A stretch of DNA of 64,000 bases from Aestuariibius sp. HNIBRBA575 (GTDB lineage Bacteria > Pseudomonadota > Alphaproteobacteria > Rhodobacterales > Rhodobacteraceae). The notes below the pieces were generated by a model. It saw nothing but the letters and a program-made list of their open reading frames with translations, did not search any database and was not told the origin of the DNA. Every line of letters starts with the position of its first letter. Position 1 is the stretch's first letter. The position numbers and the translations under genes are program-made. Positions 1 to 8,461 of this stretch are shown here, piece after piece. The stretch covers positions 2,135,501-2,199,500 of the forward strand of contig NZ_CP162414.1 in NCBI RefSeq assembly GCF_040932005.1, written 5' to 3'.

Positions 1-90
1 GGGATCGTGTTTGTGGTTGCCATGGTTGCTGGTATGATCGCCGCGCCGCCCCTTCGGGCAAAACTCGACCAGATGCAGGCCACTCACTAA
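1..90 (+). CDS. C-terminal end of a membrane protein, probably YeeE/YedE-like (DUF6691)
   Basis: Frame 1 is open from the window edge to a TAA at 88-90 and encodes only the last 29 residues. They form a hydrophobic helix containing FVVAMVAGM, followed by a short polar tail. This resembles the last helix of DUF6691, the short partner of YeeE/YedE sulfur-compound transporters, which often lie beside DUF442 genes. The next gene begins 14 bases later, so the two are probably co-transcribed. The family call rests on one short segment and the neighbour; any small multi-pass protein could end this way. Confidence 0.45.
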   Translation, partial: GIVFVVAMVAGMIAAPPLRAKLDQMQATH

Positions 91-104
91 TCAGGACGCT
101 TTTT

Positions 105-551
105 ATGAACATCAACTACCTTTCGCCGAACTATGCCGTCAGCCCCCAAATAGCGCCGGATGATGTGCCTGCCCTGGTCAAAGAAGGCTTCACCACGGTT
201 ATTTGCAACCGACCAGATGCGGAAATCCCTGCATCGATCTGCGCGCAAAATATGCGTTCCGTGGTCGAACAGGCCGGGTTGAAATTTGTCGATAACCCCT
301 TTTCTCATCAGGATTTTTCGATGGATTTGGTCACAACCCAAGCCGCTGCGATAACGCAGGATCAAGGCAAGGTGTTTGCCTATTGTGCGTCTGGAAACCG
401 GTGTTCAGTTTTGTGGGCGTTTGGGCAGGCACAAGCCGGTGAACTGGATGCAGATCAGATTATCGATGCCGCTGCGCAGGCGGGATATGATCTGCGAGGC
501 ATGAAACCTCAGCTGCAAACGCTGGCGCCGTCAAAACCAAACCAAGCGTAA
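105..551 (+). CDS. TIGR01244/DUF442 family sulfurtransferase or phosphatase-like protein
   Basis: A 148-residue protein of the DUF442 family (beta-lactamase-hydrolase-like fold related to tyrosine phosphatases and rhodaneses). The active-site loop is visible as YCASGNRC at about residues 93-100, with Cys followed five residues later by Arg, as in Cx5R phosphatase-like enzymes. The N-terminal pattern, with VICNRPDAE near residue 33, is also typical. An AGGACG Shine-Dalgarno lies before the ATG. Family members sit with sulfide or thiosulfate oxidation and transport genes, which fits the YeeE/YedE-like fragment just upstream. The substrate is unknown; sulfur transfer is inferred from context, not from a diagnostic residue. 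Confidence 0.8.
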   Translation: MNINYLSPNYAVSPQIAPDDVPALVKEGFTTVICNRPDAEIPASICAQNMRSVVEQAGLKFVDNPFSHQDFSMDLVTTQAAAITQDQGKVFAYCASGNRCSVLWAFGQAQAGELDADQIIDAAAQAGYDLRGMKPQLQTLAPSKPNQA

Positions 552-573
552 CTTGGCCTCGTCCCGATTGGGG

Positions 574-1788
574 TTAGTCATCGTCGTCAAGCGGAGGCAG
601 CTCCATCGGGAAACCATCCCCAAGCTCTAGACCAGTGTCAGAGTCTTCAGCGCCCGCATCAGGATCAAAGTCAAGATCAAGCGCGATCCCACCGCCACCA
701 ATATCCGGTAATTCATCGGATTCCGACTGCGCGTCATCCATGTCACCGATATCCAGCGGCATCGCGGCGGGCATATCTGGGTCAGGCAGATCGATACCGG
801 TATCGATGTCTGGGTCAAACGCCCCCATTTCCATTGCCATTTCTGGCCCTGCATCAGCGGCCATCATCCCACCAGCTTCTAGCAATCCGGCGCCACCTCC
901 GGGGGAAACGTCATGCATTTCCGGTGTTTCAGGATCCTCGATCCGAATGGCGCACATACCATTGACCTGCCCCAACCGACCACGTGCAATTGTACGGCCA
1001 TCCGAATCCGTCAACTTCAGATCTGTAACCTTACATCCATGGAGCGGCAGGACCTGCCCCACTTCGAATGATTCCGCATCTTTCAGCGTGAGCCGCATTT
1101 TGTGCAACACCGCGTGCAATTGCGTCGGCGCGGTTGAAACGACGCCGGTCAATTCCTGCTGCCAACCGGTTGGCGCATTGTTTTCGCCCACATATTCGAC
1201 CTCAGGGGGCAATGCCTGCGCAAGTGTCAGTTCCCCGTGCCGATCCCCTGCCCCAACGTCCAAGGCAATGCGCACAAACCGATATTTTACGGATTCAAGC
1301 ATCAAGCTGGCGGCGCGTGGATCTTGAATTCGCGCCTTGGAACGGACCAGATCAAGCCAGCCGATCAGTTCTGACTCATCTGCATTGCTGCTGACGTCAC
1401 GCACAAATGTGTCCACCACAGGTCCACACAGCGCTGCATCCACAGCAGAAACGGCGCGTTCGCTGGCGGGACCATTGCCCAATCGCCCCATGGTTTGCAT
1501 TTCGACAATTGCAGTGCGCAGTTGCAAATCCATTGCGCTGACGCCGCTCGGGCGTCCCCGGATCGCAAGGCAAATCAGCAAATCATCCGCATTCAGGCGC
1601 GATATGACCTCAGCCAGAGATAAGATTTCGACCTGAACATTGGTCACCGTCACCAACAGACCCGCCGCACGTTCAGCCGCACGTTCCCATCCCAACCGCA
1701 ATAGTCGCGTTGGGGAATTGGCAGATTCCTCGTTTACTCTGTCCTGAGTCGACGCCATCTGCCCGAGAATCGATTGTCCACCGTCCAT
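574..1788 (-). CDS. Orphan FliM/FliN C-terminal (SpoA) domain protein with acidic tail
   Basis: 404 residues. Roughly residues 215-290 match the surface-presentation/FliM-FliN fold: an L-KMRLTL stretch, then FEVGQVLPL, then GRTIARGRLGQVNG and a closing CAIRI strand. In flagella this domain builds the C-ring switch. Residues 1-210 are a helical region I do not recognise. Residues 300-404 are low complexity, rich in Asp, Gly, Pro and Met, and strongly acidic. No flagellar or type III secretion gene is near. The neighbours on the same strand are the SSS-histidine kinase and its response regulator, ending 96 bases upstream. Reads as a FliM/FliN-family accessory protein of unknown role; a C-ring function is not shown. 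Confidence 0.6.
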   Translation of the reverse strand: MDGGQSILGQMASTQDRVNEESANSPTRLLRLGWERAAERAAGLLVTVTNVQVEILSLAEVISRLNADDLLICLAIRGRPSGVSAMDLQLRTAIVEMQTMGRLGNGPASERAVSAVDAALCGPVVDTFVRDVSSNADESELIGWLDLVRSKARIQDPRAASLMLESVKYRFVRIALDVGAGDRHGELTLAQALPPEVEYVGENNAPTGWQQELTGVVSTAPTQLHAVLHKMRLTLKDAESFEVGQVLPLHGCKVTDLKLTDSDGRTIARGRLGQVNGMCAIRIEDPETPEMHDVSPGGGAGLLEAGGMMAADAGPEMAMEMGAFDPDIDTGIDLPDPDMPAAMPLDIGDMDDAQSESDELPDIGGGGIALDLDFDPDAGAEDSDTGLELGDGFPMELPPLDDDD

Positions 1789-1836
1789 CGTTGCCCGATA
1801 CTCACTTGATCTGTTCTTTCGCAGATTAATTCGCCA

Positions 1837-1852
1837 AGGTTACCAGTAACCT
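1837..1852. promoter_or_regulatory. 16-bp interrupted palindrome upstream of the FliM/FliN-like gene
   Basis: AGGTTAC-CA-GTAACCT is a perfect inverted repeat with a two-base centre, about 49 bases before the start codon of the gene at 574-1788 and inside the 96-base gap after the histidine kinase. The position suits an operator. No regulator can be assigned. Confidence 0.35.
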
Positions 1853-1884
1853 AACACAATCCGGTTTCCTGCAGATCAAATCAC

Positions 1885-4548
1885 CTAAGGCAATGTCACC
1901 CGAAACGCTGCACCGCCCTGCCCGGGCAAATAAGAGACTTTGCCGCACAAACGGTGCATGATTTCACGGCAAATCGCCAATCCAAGCCCGGCCCCACCCG
2001 CAGTACGATGATCTGCAAGCCGAGAGAATTTTTCAAATATCAGTTTTTGGCTTTCCACAGGGATTCCATCGCCGTTGTCAACGAAATCAACGACATACCG
2101 ACCAGATACCCGGCTGGTTCGGATTTCTAACGCGGGCCGTTGCGCCAAACAATATTTTTGCGCGTTTGAAATCAAGTTGATGAATACCTGCCCAAGGCGG
2201 TCCAAATCCGTATCCAGCATCACGCCGATTTCCTGATCGAAATCCCGATGAATCACCATCTCAGAACTGCGGCCCTCAGTTGCGGCAACGGCACGGTCGA
2301 TCAAATCTCGCAGCGACCCGGTTTGCTGTTGCAACGTCACCTGACCATTTTCCAGCACACTCAGGTCCAGCAAATCATCCAGCAATCGCGTCAAACGAAT
2401 GGCTTCGGCGTGAATGATTCCTGCATATCGATCCAAAGAAGCCTGATCCAGATCACCTTCGCGCAGGATTTCGGAAAAGGACCGGATCGATGTCATCGGC
2501 GTGCGCAATTCATGGCTGATCTGACTGAGGAAAGCATCCTTTTGGATCGACAATTGCGTCAGCTTTTCATTCGCTTCTCGCAGGGCACGCGCGGTGCGAT
2601 CCTGTTCGGCTGACTTCGCTTCGAGCCGGCTGGAATATTCCATAATCTGCGCCGTTTCATCAGCCACCGCGATCAAATCTTCGACTGAAACGCTGGCGCC
2701 TTCGGTCAGCTGGCCAATCATGGCATGCGCCGTCGCTGCCCCAACGGACCCTGACAGAACCTTTTCTAATCGTTCAATAAAATCGGACGTCACATCGGGC
2801 AGATAACCCTCTTTGCCTTGGCGTGCCGCTTCGTTTTCAAAGAAAGTCTGCGCCTCGGCGGGTCCCAGAATGCGCTGCACCATGATCAGCAGATCTTCGG
2901 CGGCCGCAGCACTACGTGTCCATGTGGGGGCGGCAGCGGAATGTTCAAATACATTGACAAATTGCGCGCCCTGCAACCGTTCCAATGGTGTGGGAAAGGT
3001 CATGATCGAAATGATCATCATCGCCAGCGTGTTCAGCATCATTGACCAGAATAATGCATGCACAACCGGGTCCAGACCTTCGATGCCAAATAGGGCCTGC
3101 GGACGCAACCAGTCAAACCCCCATGGACCATGATCCAGCACCGCCTGAGAAATCACCGCATCGGTGCCAAATGACGGCAAAAACAAGGTCCAGGCCCAGA
3201 TGGCAAACCCGATCAGCAAACCAGATGCCGCGCCCAAACGGTTGGCGCCGCGCCAAAACAGGGCGGCAAAAACAGCGGGCAAAATTTGCGCGACCCCGGC
3301 AAAGGAAATCAACCCGATTGCGGCCAATGCTTCTGATCCGCCAGACAATCGGTAGTAAACATACCCCAGTGCCAACACGCCCGCGATGGACATGCGTCGC
3401 GCGCCCACAACCACCGAACGCACATCACCAGACAGCATCGCCCCCGTCCCCGAAGACGACAGCCATATCGGCACAACAATGTGGTTGGACACCATGGTTG
3501 CCAACGCAATGGTCGCAACGATCACCATAGATGTGGCCGATGAAAAGCCCCCCAAAAAGGACAGGATCGCCAATCCTTCGCGTTCTTGGCTCAGGGGAAG
3601 GGTCAGCACAAACAGGTCCGGGTTCGATCCCTCGGGCAGCAGGTCCAGCCCAATCACCGCAATTGGCACAACAAATAGCGAAATCGCTGCAAGGTATAGC
3701 GGAAAGGCCCAACTTGCCGTGGCCAAATGCCGTTCATCGACATTTTCCACCACCAAGACCTGAAACATGCGGGGCAGACATATGATCGCGGCAGCCGACA
3801 GGAATATCAGCGCAACCCAGCGCCCGCCCGGCTGTTCCCATTCCCCGATCGGGGAGGCATCAATGCGCGTTAAGGTGTCTTGGACCCCGTCGGCGATGCC
3901 CCAAACCACAAAGGCTCCAACCGCCATCAGCGCACCTAGTTTGACCACAGCTTCGACGGCGATGGCCATGACGATGCCGTTATGACGTTCATTTGCATCC
4001 AGATTGCGGGTGCCAAACAGGATCGTAAACACCGCCAGCCCCCCCGCAACCCAGAGCCCAGCGGTCGACAATTCTTCGGTGCCCCAATGCCGGCCTGCGG
4101 CCTCTGCAAAGACTGCAAATGACAGGGTAACCGATTGCAATTGCAGCGCGATATAGGGCGTCGTGCCAATCACAGCCATTAAGGTGACAATCACCCCCAG
4201 CATGGTGGATTTGCCGAACCGCGACGATATCAAATCAGCGATGGATGTGATGCGTTGGCTACGCCCAATGCGCACCAATTTGCGCAGGATCCACCACCAT
4301 CCAATCAGGACCAAACTGGGTCCCAGATAGATCGTAATATATTCCAGACCGGATCGCGCCGCATATCCAACGGCGCCATAAAATGTCCAGGCGGTGCAAT
4401 AGATCGACAAGGACAACGTATAAATCGTCGAGGATCGCAAAAAGGCCCCGCGCCCTTTTTCAACCTGACGTTCTGCGGCAAACGCGACGATAAACAGGAA
4501 CGCCACATAGGCAATGGCGACGGCAACCAATAGGTTAAACGACACCAT
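1885..4548 (-). CDS. Sodium/solute symporter-histidine kinase fusion (CbrA-like)
   Basis: 887 residues. Residues 1 to about 520 are a multi-pass SSS (SLC5) transporter domain. A linker at about 560-640 resembles the STAC segment found between SLC5 and kinase parts. A coiled coil leads into the DHp helix with HELRTP (His about 679), then an HATPase domain with the N box NLISNAQK (about 791), G1 box DNGDGIP (about 824) and G2 box GGAGLGLA (about 851). It is an inner-membrane kinase whose sensor is a transporter-like module, as in CbrA of pseudomonads. There is no PAS and no receiver domain. Its ATG follows directly on the TAA of the 103-residue gene, so translation is coupled. The likely partner is the response regulator two genes upstream. 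Confidence 0.9.
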   Translation of the reverse strand: MVSFNLLVAVAIAYVAFLFIVAFAAERQVEKGRGAFLRSSTIYTLSLSIYCTAWTFYGAVGYAARSGLEYITIYLGPSLVLIGWWWILRKLVRIGRSQRITSIADLISSRFGKSTMLGVIVTLMAVIGTTPYIALQLQSVTLSFAVFAEAAGRHWGTEELSTAGLWVAGGLAVFTILFGTRNLDANERHNGIVMAIAVEAVVKLGALMAVGAFVVWGIADGVQDTLTRIDASPIGEWEQPGGRWVALIFLSAAAIICLPRMFQVLVVENVDERHLATASWAFPLYLAAISLFVVPIAVIGLDLLPEGSNPDLFVLTLPLSQEREGLAILSFLGGFSSATSMVIVATIALATMVSNHIVVPIWLSSSGTGAMLSGDVRSVVVGARRMSIAGVLALGYVYYRLSGGSEALAAIGLISFAGVAQILPAVFAALFWRGANRLGAASGLLIGFAIWAWTLFLPSFGTDAVISQAVLDHGPWGFDWLRPQALFGIEGLDPVVHALFWSMMLNTLAMMIISIMTFPTPLERLQGAQFVNVFEHSAAAPTWTRSAAAAEDLLIMVQRILGPAEAQTFFENEAARQGKEGYLPDVTSDFIERLEKVLSGSVGAATAHAMIGQLTEGASVSVEDLIAVADETAQIMEYSSRLEAKSAEQDRTARALREANEKLTQLSIQKDAFLSQISHELRTPMTSIRSFSEILREGDLDQASLDRYAGIIHAEAIRLTRLLDDLLDLSVLENGQVTLQQQTGSLRDLIDRAVAATEGRSSEMVIHRDFDQEIGVMLDTDLDRLGQVFINLISNAQKYCLAQRPALEIRTSRVSGRYVVDFVDNGDGIPVESQKLIFEKFSRLADHRTAGGAGLGLAICREIMHRLCGKVSYLPGQGGAAFRVTLP

Positions 4549-4860
4549 TTATGGCCTCTCTTGGTGGGATTTTGGTGCGGTTTGGGTCGAAAAATCAGAC
4601 GCGCCTTCAGTGGGTGTCATCCCATCCCGAAGCTTGCGCGACACAGCCACAGCGACGGCCACCAGCACCAACCACACAAAAAACAGATACAGCAACGCAT
4701 CTGCGGTCCCATGATCAGATTGCGCGCCCCCCGGCCAAAGCAGGGGCATCAACACCAAAATCACCCCGATAATGGGCAACAATCGGGCAAAATCCCGAAT
4801 GCGCCGCTGTCGATATCCGGATCGCTCCAGAAATATCGGAGCTTGGCGCGGCGTGTTCAT
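4549..4860 (-). CDS. Small two-helix membrane protein in the SSS-kinase operon
   Basis: 103 residues: a basic N-terminus, two hydrophobic helices (about 27-45 and 56-75) and a polar tail. I do not recognise a named family. Its start overlaps the response-regulator stop by four bases (ATGA), and its TAA abuts the ATG of the kinase, so it is locked into the operon between the two partners. Small membrane subunits such as DUF4212 accompany some SSS transporters, and a subunit role for the transporter-like sensor is a reasonable inference. Nothing in the sequence proves it. Confidence 0.65.
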   Translation of the reverse strand: MNTPRQAPIFLERSGYRQRRIRDFARLLPIIGVILVLMPLLWPGGAQSDHGTADALLYLFFVWLVLVAVAVAVSRKLRDGMTPTEGASDFSTQTAPKSHQERP

Positions 4861-5279
4861 GCTGAATCTTGCCCAGCCAAGGCCCGCACATGTTCCAAAA
4901 TCTCAGAATTCGAAAATGGCTTGGTCATGAACCGGGTGACCCCCAATGCTTCGGCCAATTCACGATCTTTGGTTTGACCGCGCGCCGTCAACATCATTAC
5001 CGGCAGGTCATGCATATCCGCATCCCCGCGCAAATCGCGCAGGATGTCATAGCCCGACCGCCCCGGTAGCATAACGTCCAAAATCACCATATCAGGTGGT
5101 GATGCGCGCACTTTGTCCATCGCAGTTGTGCCATCCGAATGGGTGTGCACCGTCCAGCCATCCCTTGATAGAATAAAGCTGATTGCCTCGATGATGTTTG
5201 GCTCGTCCTCGATCAAAAGAACGCGCCGCCCCATTGCCTGCCCTTCCCGGCCAGTGCTGGTCATGCCCGTGCTGGTCAT
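4857..5279 (-). CDS. Single-domain response regulator, partner of the SSS-histidine kinase
   Basis: A 140-residue CheY-like receiver with no output domain. The acidic pocket is at E24/D25, the phospho-acceptor is D68 (in VILDVMLPG), the switch Thr is T98 (LTARG) and the conserved Lys is K120 (TKPF). It lies first in the operon with the small membrane protein and the SSS-kinase, so phosphotransfer from that kinase is expected. The N-terminus carries a five-residue duplication, MTSTG twice, encoded by a near-perfect direct repeat. A good GGGGAGGA ribosome site precedes the first ATG; an internal ATG at residue 16, just before the first strand, is also usable. Output must go through another protein. 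Confidence 0.85.
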   Translation of the reverse strand: MTSTGMTSTGREGQAMGRRVLLIEDEPNIIEAISFILSRDGWTVHTHSDGTTAMDKVRASPPDMVILDVMLPGRSGYDILRDLRGDADMHDLPVMMLTARGQTKDRELAEALGVTRFMTKPFSNSEILEHVRALAGQDSA

Positions 5280-5376
5280 GGATGTGTCCTCCCCGTCTTC
5301 GAACTATCGCGTCAAAGTTATGCACTTGTAAAGAACAGCAAACCTTGATGTGTCGCAGATTAACCAAATTGGTGGT

Positions 5377-6723
5377 CTACGATTCAGCATTTTCTATCGG
5401 TTTCTCCCCAAGTTCCGACAGAATGGACGGTTCACGCCGCGCCACGCAGTCCGTTCTGGGACAAACGCGACACCCGATACCCACTGGCCGCGCCTCTGAT
5501 TGTGGTAAATCCGAGGCCGGCAAAACAAGCATCGTCGCCTCCATAACAGGTTCGCGATCAAATCCCGCTGTGACTCTGGGACGCGCAACCGCATAACATA
5601 AAAACCGCTCAGAGGGTTCGCCCGGCAATGCCACATGCCCCCGAATGGGAAAACCCGGTCGCGCCAAGGATTGATAAATCGGCCAAAGCGGACAGGACCC
5701 GCTGGCCCGCGGCAATTGAAACCCGCCCAGTGGTTTTTGATAAATCAACGCCCCCGACATGTCACAAATCGCCAAGCCACGCTGGGGTTTGCCCGGTTGA
5801 TCCGGCAAATGGGCCAGACGGCGCAGAATTTGATCCATAGGCACATCAAACATGTCCGCCAATGTATCCGGGTTGGGCCCCACATCATTCACGGCCTGAA
5901 AAAACGGCTCAAATGGCAACGCCCGCGCATCCGCCGAATATTCCCTTAGATGCGCGCGCAAAATACGCTGCGACACCCGTGATGGCGGCGTATCTGCGGC
6001 CCCCAACACATCGCTGATCACTGCTGTGCTATCACCAGCCAATGCAGCCTGATCCAAATCCGGCAACCAATATCCACGCCGCGCCAAGAACGATTCAACC
6101 TCTTCTTGGGGCAACAAAGCAGTCCCGCCTTCGTCTTCGGCGGTGTCCAGATACGCCACCAAAGATTGCGAACTTTCTGCCAAACGCTGGCTGTCTTTGT
6201 GAATATTGCCATGAAACCGGTTCAGCCAATCCTGATCCAATGTGTCATCTTCGACCAAAATCGACGCCGTGGACCGGATAGAGGTCACAGCTGAAATCAC
6301 TTCATGCAGGGCCTCGGCCAATTGGGGGTCATGGGCCAAACGGTCTGCCAGAACCTTGATCTGTTCCTCAAGCTGGCCGATGCGACGGTTCTGTGCGGCG
6401 ATCAACCCGGCCCAGCCCGGAAACCGGCCGGCAAATTCTTCGGATCGGGTCAGTTCGACGCCCCTGTCAGAAACCCGTGCCGCGGCCTGCCCCAGCGCCT
6501 CGAGCACCCCCGCCTCGGCCCCATCCGTTAAGGTTGTTCGTTCAACCCCCAAAGCCTGCGCGATGTCTTGCAACAATTTGCCGCCGATTCTGCGCCGATT
6601 ATGTTCAATCAAGTTCAAATAGGATGCGGAAATCCCGGCCTGACGCGCCAGATCTGATTGGCGCATGCCCCGATCCATGCGCCGTTCACGGATGCGGGTT
6701 CCTGTCAGCTGCTTCTGAGACAT
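5377..6723 (-). CDS. XRE-family regulator, short-chain acyl-CoA type (PccR/RamB/ScfR family)
   Basis: 448 residues. An N-terminal Cro/CI-type helix-turn-helix (about 8-63, containing SDLARQAGIS and YLNLIEHNRR) is followed by a long C-terminal region of the DUF2083 kind, ending with a Cys cluster (CRVCPRTDC). Related regulators in alphaproteobacteria and actinobacteria control propionyl-CoA carboxylase, methylcitrate and glyoxylate genes in response to acyl-CoAs. It is divergent from the Liv-type importer across a 225-base gap, which makes it a candidate regulator of that operon, since branched-chain amino acid breakdown yields propionyl-CoA. That link is inference. Confidence 0.75.
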   Translation of the reverse strand: MSQKQLTGTRIRERRMDRGMRQSDLARQAGISASYLNLIEHNRRRIGGKLLQDIAQALGVERTTLTDGAEAGVLEALGQAAARVSDRGVELTRSEEFAGRFPGWAGLIAAQNRRIGQLEEQIKVLADRLAHDPQLAEALHEVISAVTSIRSTASILVEDDTLDQDWLNRFHGNIHKDSQRLAESSQSLVAYLDTAEDEGGTALLPQEEVESFLARRGYWLPDLDQAALAGDSTAVISDVLGAADTPPSRVSQRILRAHLREYSADARALPFEPFFQAVNDVGPNPDTLADMFDVPMDQILRRLAHLPDQPGKPQRGLAICDMSGALIYQKPLGGFQLPRASGSCPLWPIYQSLARPGFPIRGHVALPGEPSERFLCYAVARPRVTAGFDREPVMEATMLVLPASDLPQSEARPVGIGCRVCPRTDCVARREPSILSELGEKPIENAES

Positions 6724-6856
6724 TGCTGGTTTCCAATTTCCTGAGGCTTTTCATGTCCATTCTGCAGTCGCAAGAAAATGAATTTACACACTTCGCACCT
6801 GCAGTGTGCAATTCTTTACAAAAATATTGTTGCGTCAATGGGCCTTGTTGAAAAAT

Positions 6857-6870
6857 TTACGAATTCGTAA
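6857..6870. promoter_or_regulatory. 14-bp perfect palindrome between the XRE regulator and the Liv operon
   Basis: TTACGAATTCGTAA is a perfect palindrome 79-92 bases before the binding-protein start, in a locally A+T-rich part of the divergent intergenic region. A second partial dyad, CAGTGTAAACTG, follows at about 6892. Either could be an operator for the neighbouring regulator; neither matches the TTTGCAAA-type sites reported for PccR. Confidence 0.35.
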
Positions 6871-6948
6871 CGATACTTAAAACACAGTGTAAACTGTACG
6901 CAGCAGGGCAGAGGAGGCCCAGCTGCACCACAAACAGGGAGGATTCTA

Positions 6949-8295
6949 ATGTCCAAAACCAACTTTACACGTCGTCGCGTGCTGAAATCTGGTGCCGTTG
7001 CTGGCGCTGCTTTGGCCACACCGACGATCTTTACGGCGTCTTCGGTTGCTGCGTTCACCAATGAACCAACCGGGTCCACCGTGACCTTTGGCTTTAACGT
7101 GCCACAGACCGGTCCATATGCGGACGAAGGCGCGGACGAATTGCGCGCATATGAACTTGCGGTTGAGCACCTGAATGGCGGTGGCGATGGCGGCATGCTG
7201 AGCACATTCAGCTCTAATGCGCTGGAAGGCACAGGTATTCTTGGCAAAGAAGTGAACTTTGTCACAGGTGACACACAGACCAAATCAGACGCGGCCCGTG
7301 CATCGGCCAAGTCGATGATCGAAAAAGACGGCGCCATCATGATCACCGGCGGGTCATCCTCGGGTGTGGCGATTGCGGTTCAGGGTCTGTGCCAAGAAGC
7401 TGGCGTGATCTTTATGGCCGGTCTGACACATTCGAACGACACAACCGGCAAAGATAAGAAAGCCAACGGTTTCCGTCACTTCTTTAACGGGTACATGTCT
7501 GGTGCGGCTTTGGCACCGGTGTTGGCCAATCGCTATGGGACAGACCGCAAGGCCTATCACCTGACCGCTGACTACACATGGGGCTGGACACAGCAAGAAT
7601 CCATCGCGGCTTCAACAGAAGCCATGGGTTGGGAAACTGTTAACGACGTGCGCACGCCGCTCGCCGAAACAGATTTCTCTGCGTATATCGCGCCTGTGCT
7701 GAACTCTGGTGCGGATGTTCTGGTTCTGAACCATTACGGCGGCAACATGGTGAACTCGCTGACCAACGCGGTTCAGTTTGGCCTGCGCGAAGCATCTGCC
7801 AATGGCAAAAACTTCGAAATCGTTGTGCCGCTCTATTCGCGTCTGATGGCGCAGGGTGCGGGAGCCAACGTGGCCGGGATCCTTGGATCGACCAACTGGC
7901 ACTGGACGCTGGATCGTCCGGGAACTGCTGAATTCGTTCAGTCGTTTGGCCAAAAATACGGTCGCCCACCTAGCCAGGCTGCACACACGACATATTGCCA
8001 GACCATCCTTTATGCGGATGCGGCACAGCGTGCGGGGTCCTTTAACCCATGTGCGATTGCCGAAGCTCTGGAAGACTTTGAATTCTCTGGTTTGGGCAAC
8101 GGTGACGTTCTGTACCGTGGCGCTGATCACCAGTGTTTCAAAGACGTGCTGGTTGTGCAGGGTAAAGAAAACCCTGAAAACGAGTTCGATCTTCTCGAAG
8201 TTGTGGAAGTTACACCGGCGGCTCAGGTTACATATGAACCTGATCACCCGATGTTTGCAGGTGGCTCTTTGGGTGAATGTAACCCAGGCGCTTAA
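6949..8295 (+). CDS. Liv-type ABC transporter periplasmic substrate-binding protein
   Basis: 448 residues. The N-terminus is a Tat signal (TRRRVLKSG, then an Ala-rich helix ending in ASSVAA), so it is exported folded. The mature part is a type I periplasmic-binding fold of the Leu/Ile/Val family with FNVPQTGPYAD near the start and MITGGSSSGVA in the ligand region. It heads an importer of five genes on the same strand. A strong GGGAGGA site lies before the ATG. Family members bind branched-chain amino acids, amides, urea or aromatic acids; the sequence does not fix the ligand. A strong hairpin follows the gene, as is common where the binding protein is made in excess. Confidence 0.85.
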   Translation: MSKTNFTRRRVLKSGAVAGAALATPTIFTASSVAAFTNEPTGSTVTFGFNVPQTGPYADEGADELRAYELAVEHLNGGGDGGMLSTFSSNALEGTGILGKEVNFVTGDTQTKSDAARASAKSMIEKDGAIMITGGSSSGVAIAVQGLCQEAGVIFMAGLTHSNDTTGKDKKANGFRHFFNGYMSGAALAPVLANRYGTDRKAYHLTADYTWGWTQQESIAASTEAMGWETVNDVRTPLAETDFSAYIAPVLNSGADVLVLNHYGGNMVNSLTNAVQFGLREASANGKNFEIVVPLYSRLMAQGAGANVAGILGSTNWHWTLDRPGTAEFVQSFGQKYGRPPSQAAHTTYCQTILYADAAQRAGSFNPCAIAEALEDFEFSGLGNGDVLYRGADHQCFKDVLVVQGKENPENEFDLLEVVEVTPAAQVTYEPDHPMFAGGSLGECNPGA

Positions 8296-8308
8296 TCTAT
8301 CCATCAAA

Positions 8309-8333
8309 TGGGCGCGCGCAATCCGCGCGTCCA
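8309..8333 (+). other. Stem-loop between the binding-protein gene and the permease genes
   Basis: A ten-base-pair GC-rich stem (TGGGCGCGCG pairing with CGCGCGTCCA, one G-T pair) with a five-base loop, 14 bases after the binding-protein stop and with no T-run. This suits mRNA 3'-end protection or partial termination, which raises binding-protein level over the membrane subunits. Confidence 0.6.
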
Positions 8334-8461
8334 TACCTGCCATAACCCACTGAAAAACTGCGCATATTGGCAGCATAGCAGGCCCGCATGCACGCAAAAC
8401 CCCCGGATCAAATCGGGTCTACGTGCGCCCCCCGCCTGACTCCTATGACAAAGGAAGAACA

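Noticed and set aside
574..1788. Type III secretion component
   Set aside because: The SpoA domain could suggest it, but no other secretion gene is present and the rest of the protein does not fit SctQ.
1820..1852. CtrA site upstream of the FliM/FliN-like gene
   Set aside because: TAACC and TTAA elements are present but the spacing does not fit TTAA-N7-TTAA; the palindrome is the better signal.
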